From: Zavarzinia compransoris
GTDB lineage: Bacteria; Pseudomonadota; Alphaproteobacteria; Zavarziniales; Zavarziniaceae
DNA: 64,000 nucleotides
Assembly (NCBI RefSeq): GCF_003173055.1
Contig: NZ_QGLF01000001.1
Location: 689,085 to 753,084, forward strand
Direction of reading: 5' to 3'
Shown here: positions 63,391 to 64,000 of the stretch, in pieces
Layout: each line of letters begins with the position of its first letter
Numbering within the stretch: the stretch's first letter is position 1
Notes under the pieces: model-generated
The model's database searches: none
Seen by the model: only the letters and a program-made list of their open reading frames with translations
Told to the model about the DNA's origin: nothing
Position numbers and translations under genes: made by a program

Positions 63391-63990
63391 TCACCGCGGC
63401 GGTTGCCCGACGACGAAGATTTCCTGGCGCGGCGCCGCCGGCTGGGGGCCGGCCTCCTGGCGGAGATAATAGGCGGTCCAGGCATTGACCGCATCGACAT
63501 AGGGCTGCGTCGCCGGGATCACCTTGGCCTTGCCCGGCGGCCCCACCCGCGAGCCGCCGTTGTAATGGCTGAGCGCGATATCGACCGAGCCGTAACGCGT
63601 GATCAGCGCCCCCAGGAACCGCACCCCGGTGCGGATATTCACCCGCGGATCCCACAGGGTGTCGGGATCGATGCCGAATTCGCCCCGCGCGGTCGCCGGC
63701 ATGATCTGCATCACGCCCCGCGCCCCCGCCGGCGACAGGGCGTTGGAGCGAAACCCGGACTCGACCTTGGCCACCGCTTTGGCAAGCGCCAGGGAGACAT
63801 TGCCGGTCCGCGTCTCCTCTTCGAGGATCTTCAGGATTTCCGCGACTTCGGCGGAGGTCGGCGGCGGCACCGCCAGGGGCACGGGCTGCGGCGCCGGCAC
63901 GGCCGGGGCCGGCGGCGGCGGCCTGGTCGCCTCGGCGACGACATAGGCGAGGACGGCGGGATCGAGCTGGGCCCGTTCCACCGTGTTCAT
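63391..63990 (-). CDS. lytic transglycosylase SLT-domain protein (possibly partial)
   Basis: 199 residues seen. After a Pro-rich start comes the SLT fold with the catalytic Glu in AKVESGFRSNALSPAGARGVMQIMP (key part), then NIRTGVRFLGALITRYG and ALSHYNGG. It would cut peptidoglycan to anhydromuropeptides, the substrates of NagZ recycling. There is no signal peptide or ribosome binding site at ATG 63990, and the frame stays open to the window edge, so the true start is probably outside the window. Confidence 0.85.
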   Translation of the reverse strand: MNTVERAQLDPAVLAYVVAEATRPPPPAPAVPAPQPVPLAVPPPTSAEVAEILKILEEETRTGNVSLALAKAVAKVESGFRSNALSPAGARGVMQIMPATARGEFGIDPDTLWDPRVNIRTGVRFLGALITRYGSVDIALSHYNGGSRVGPPGKAKVIPATQPYVDAVNAWTAYYLRQEAGPQPAAPRQEIFVVGQPPR

Positions 63991-64000
63991 CGCCTGATAG

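Noticed and set aside
1-64000. tRNA genes, CRISPR arrays, insertion sequences, phage genes
   Set aside because: No T-loop-like GGTTCGAATCC segment in a cloverleaf context, no regularly spaced repeats and no transposase or integrase frames were found by reading.

Overview
This is a 64 kb chromosomal window from a high-GC alphaproteobacterium. The evidence is the dense, short-spaced gene packing and the conserved block dgt-argS-SPOR-nagZ-scpAB-tatABC-serS-surE-pcm-nlpD followed by yajC-secDF. A MmyB-type regulator, a 4-amino-acid-domain style Mth938 protein and a squalene/phytoene-synthase-fold protein beside secDF, an ErpA-type protein and GAAC-N7-GAAC (LexA-type) boxes all fit the same class. 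A genus cannot be fixed from sequence reading alone; the Rhodospirillales and their relatives are my best guess. I saw no tRNA, rRNA, CRISPR array, phage or insertion sequence.

Layout. 1-7.3 kb holds the 3' end of gltX, a tandem pair of membrane GGDEF diguanylate cyclases (the first is out of frame at a 15-G run), then cysS, cimA and a TrmJ-like tRNA methyltransferase. It closes on an intergenic palindromic repeat. 7.3-17.5 kb is accessory: a MmyB-type regulator with a DUF4345 protein, an acetyltransferase, an LD-transpeptidase-like protein, a Gfo/Idh/MocA oxidoreductase, an MsrQ-like protein, two MFS carriers, a MarR regulator with an acyl-CoA dehydrogenase, a LysR regulator and a GFA-family protein.

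17.5-41.2 kb is the conserved core: xthA and erpA on the minus strand, then dgt-argS-SPOR-nagZ-site-2 protease-scpA-scpB on the plus strand. A Fur-box-preceded ferric iron ABC module sits next, then tatABC-serS-surE-pcm-nlpD, an oppositely oriented DUF815 ATPase, and yajC-secDF(fused)-Mth938-SQS/PSY-yicC-gmk. Division, chromosome segregation, protein export and cell-wall turnover are served by one nearly continuous set of coupled genes.

41.2-56 kb: a small ferric-reductase-like membrane protein is divergent from a TetR regulator. A long minus-strand envelope operon follows: GT39 glycosyltransferase-lptF-lptG-lptD-surA-pdxA-rsmA-MFS, with a Tat-exported dienelactone hydrolase downstream. It is divergent from pepA-holC. 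The LPS transport proteins LptF, LptG and LptD and the outer-membrane chaperone SurA are therefore co-transcribed, with a possible lipid A glycosyltransferase at the head.

56-64 kb: a Baeyer-Villiger monooxygenase behind a strong inverted repeat, a small membrane protein preceded by two LexA-type boxes, an AT-richer gene with no recognised relatives but its own promoter and strong ribosome binding site, an ABC-F protein, ndk, a TerC/CBS membrane protein and a lytic transglycosylase running to the window edge. The most interesting signals are the poly-G tract in the diguanylate cyclase, the LexA-type boxes before the small membrane protein, the operators and leaders around marR, and the secDF neighbours that resemble mitochondrial complex I assembly factors.
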